DNA of 7,600 nucleotides from an uncultured Bacteroidales bacterium (GTDB lineage Bacteria > Bacteroidota > Bacteroidia > Bacteroidales > Paludibacteraceae): contig CAIQOG010000536.1 of NCBI GenBank assembly GCA_903873355.1, positions 1-7,600 on the forward strand, given 5' to 3'. The notes under the pieces were generated by a model that saw nothing but the letters and a program-made list of their open reading frames with translations, was not told the DNA's origin and searched no databases. Position 1 is the first letter of the stretch. Every line of letters starts with the position of its first letter. Both the position numbers and the translations under genes were made by a program. Shown here in pieces: positions 7,209-7,600 of the stretch.

Positions 7209-7600
7209 ATGGCAAAGAATCAAAAACAACCAAAAAAAAGCAACTCATTTGCATTTGTTAAATCTTCAGGAATGATCATGTTTGCATGTTTTATTCTCGC
7301 AGAATTAATCTATTATTTTCTTTTTGGAAATCCATCTAATTTTGAAGGGGCGGCTGGAAAGCATTTCCTTGACGATTTAAGTATGTTTCATCCAATTCCT
7401 AGGTCTGAAAGTGTTATGGGTAATTTATTTGGTACAATCTTCAAAGGAGGTTTTATCGTGCCTGTTATTCAGACTTTATTACTTACTGTGTTATCTTTGA
7501 GCGTTGAACGTTATTTCGCTATTAAATCAGCTCAGGGAAAAGGTAAATTAGTAAAATTTGTAGAAGATATCAAAGCTAATCTTTCAAAAGGTGATCTTAA
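7209..7600 (+). CDS. exbB: MotA/TolQ/ExbB proton channel family protein (ExbB), 3'-partial
   Basis: The first 130 residues of an inner-membrane ExbB-type protein, cut by the window edge. After a Lys-rich cytoplasmic start (MAKNQKQPKK), a first membrane segment spans about 21-39 (MIMFACFILAELIYYFLF). A periplasmic stretch with GNPSNFEG and HPIP follows, then GTIFKGGFIVPV leading into a second membrane segment (about 82-99) and SVERYFAI at its cytoplasmic end. GNP.NFEG, YKGGFIVPV-like and S(V/I)ER(Y/F) are typical of Bacteroidota ExbB. With ExbD and TonB the complex uses the proton motive force to drive TonB-dependent outer-membrane transport. Bacteroidota usually have exbD genes just downstream, which would be outside the window. 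The third membrane region and channel-lining Thr residues are not visible. TolQ- or GldL-like alternatives are less likely given these motifs. The ATG at 7209 is the first in frame, after an A-rich leader. Confidence 0.88.
   Translation, partial: MAKNQKQPKKSNSFAFVKSSGMIMFACFILAELIYYFLFGNPSNFEGAAGKHFLDDLSMFHPIPRSESVMGNLFGTIFKGGFIVPVIQTLLLTVLSLSVERYFAIKSAQGKGKLVKFVEDIKANLSKGDL

Overview
The window is AT-rich DNA with the marks of the Bacteroidota. It carries a giant multidomain surface adhesin with a type B type IX secretion (T9SS) C-terminal domain, a PorP/SprF-family outer-membrane protein, and a Bacteroidota-style ExbB. Start codons lack clear Shine-Dalgarno sequences, which also fits that phylum. 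Placement in an order such as Bacteroidales is a guess from the look of the ExbB and PKD-like repeats, not something the sequence proves.

Layout. Positions 2-5752 (+) hold the 3' part of one very large gene. The frame is open to the left edge, so the true start and signal peptide lie outside the window. The visible 1916 residues are beads on a string: three PKD-type domains, three PKD-like 'WTND' repeats, four Ig-like repeats, one further PKD-like domain, seven SprB-type repeats, a PKD / small Ig-like / PKD stem, and a C-terminal type B sorting domain ending at the stop codon. The next codon (5753) starts a 307-residue PorP/SprF homologue ending at 6676. A strong hairpin plus T-run (6716-6746) closes this unit. 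Positions 6745-7208 are AT-rich with no convincing gene. At 7209 an ExbB/TolQ proton-channel subunit begins and runs off the right edge.

How the genes work together. Adhesins with type B domains are known in Flavobacterium johnsoniae to need a SprF-like partner for export or attachment by the T9SS, and SprB and SprF are encoded side by side there. The abutting TAA/ATG junction here fits a cotranscribed adhesin-partner pair. The core T9SS genes (sprA/sov, porK-N, porV, porU) are not in the window, so function depends on genes elsewhere. The ExbB gene is probably a separate transcription unit that energises TonB-dependent transport. Nothing in the sequence links it to the adhesin.

I see no RNA genes, CRISPR array, insertion sequence or clear horizontal-transfer boundary. 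The window is a good example of a known type of system (T9SS type B adhesin plus SprF). I could not find evidence for a wholly new one.
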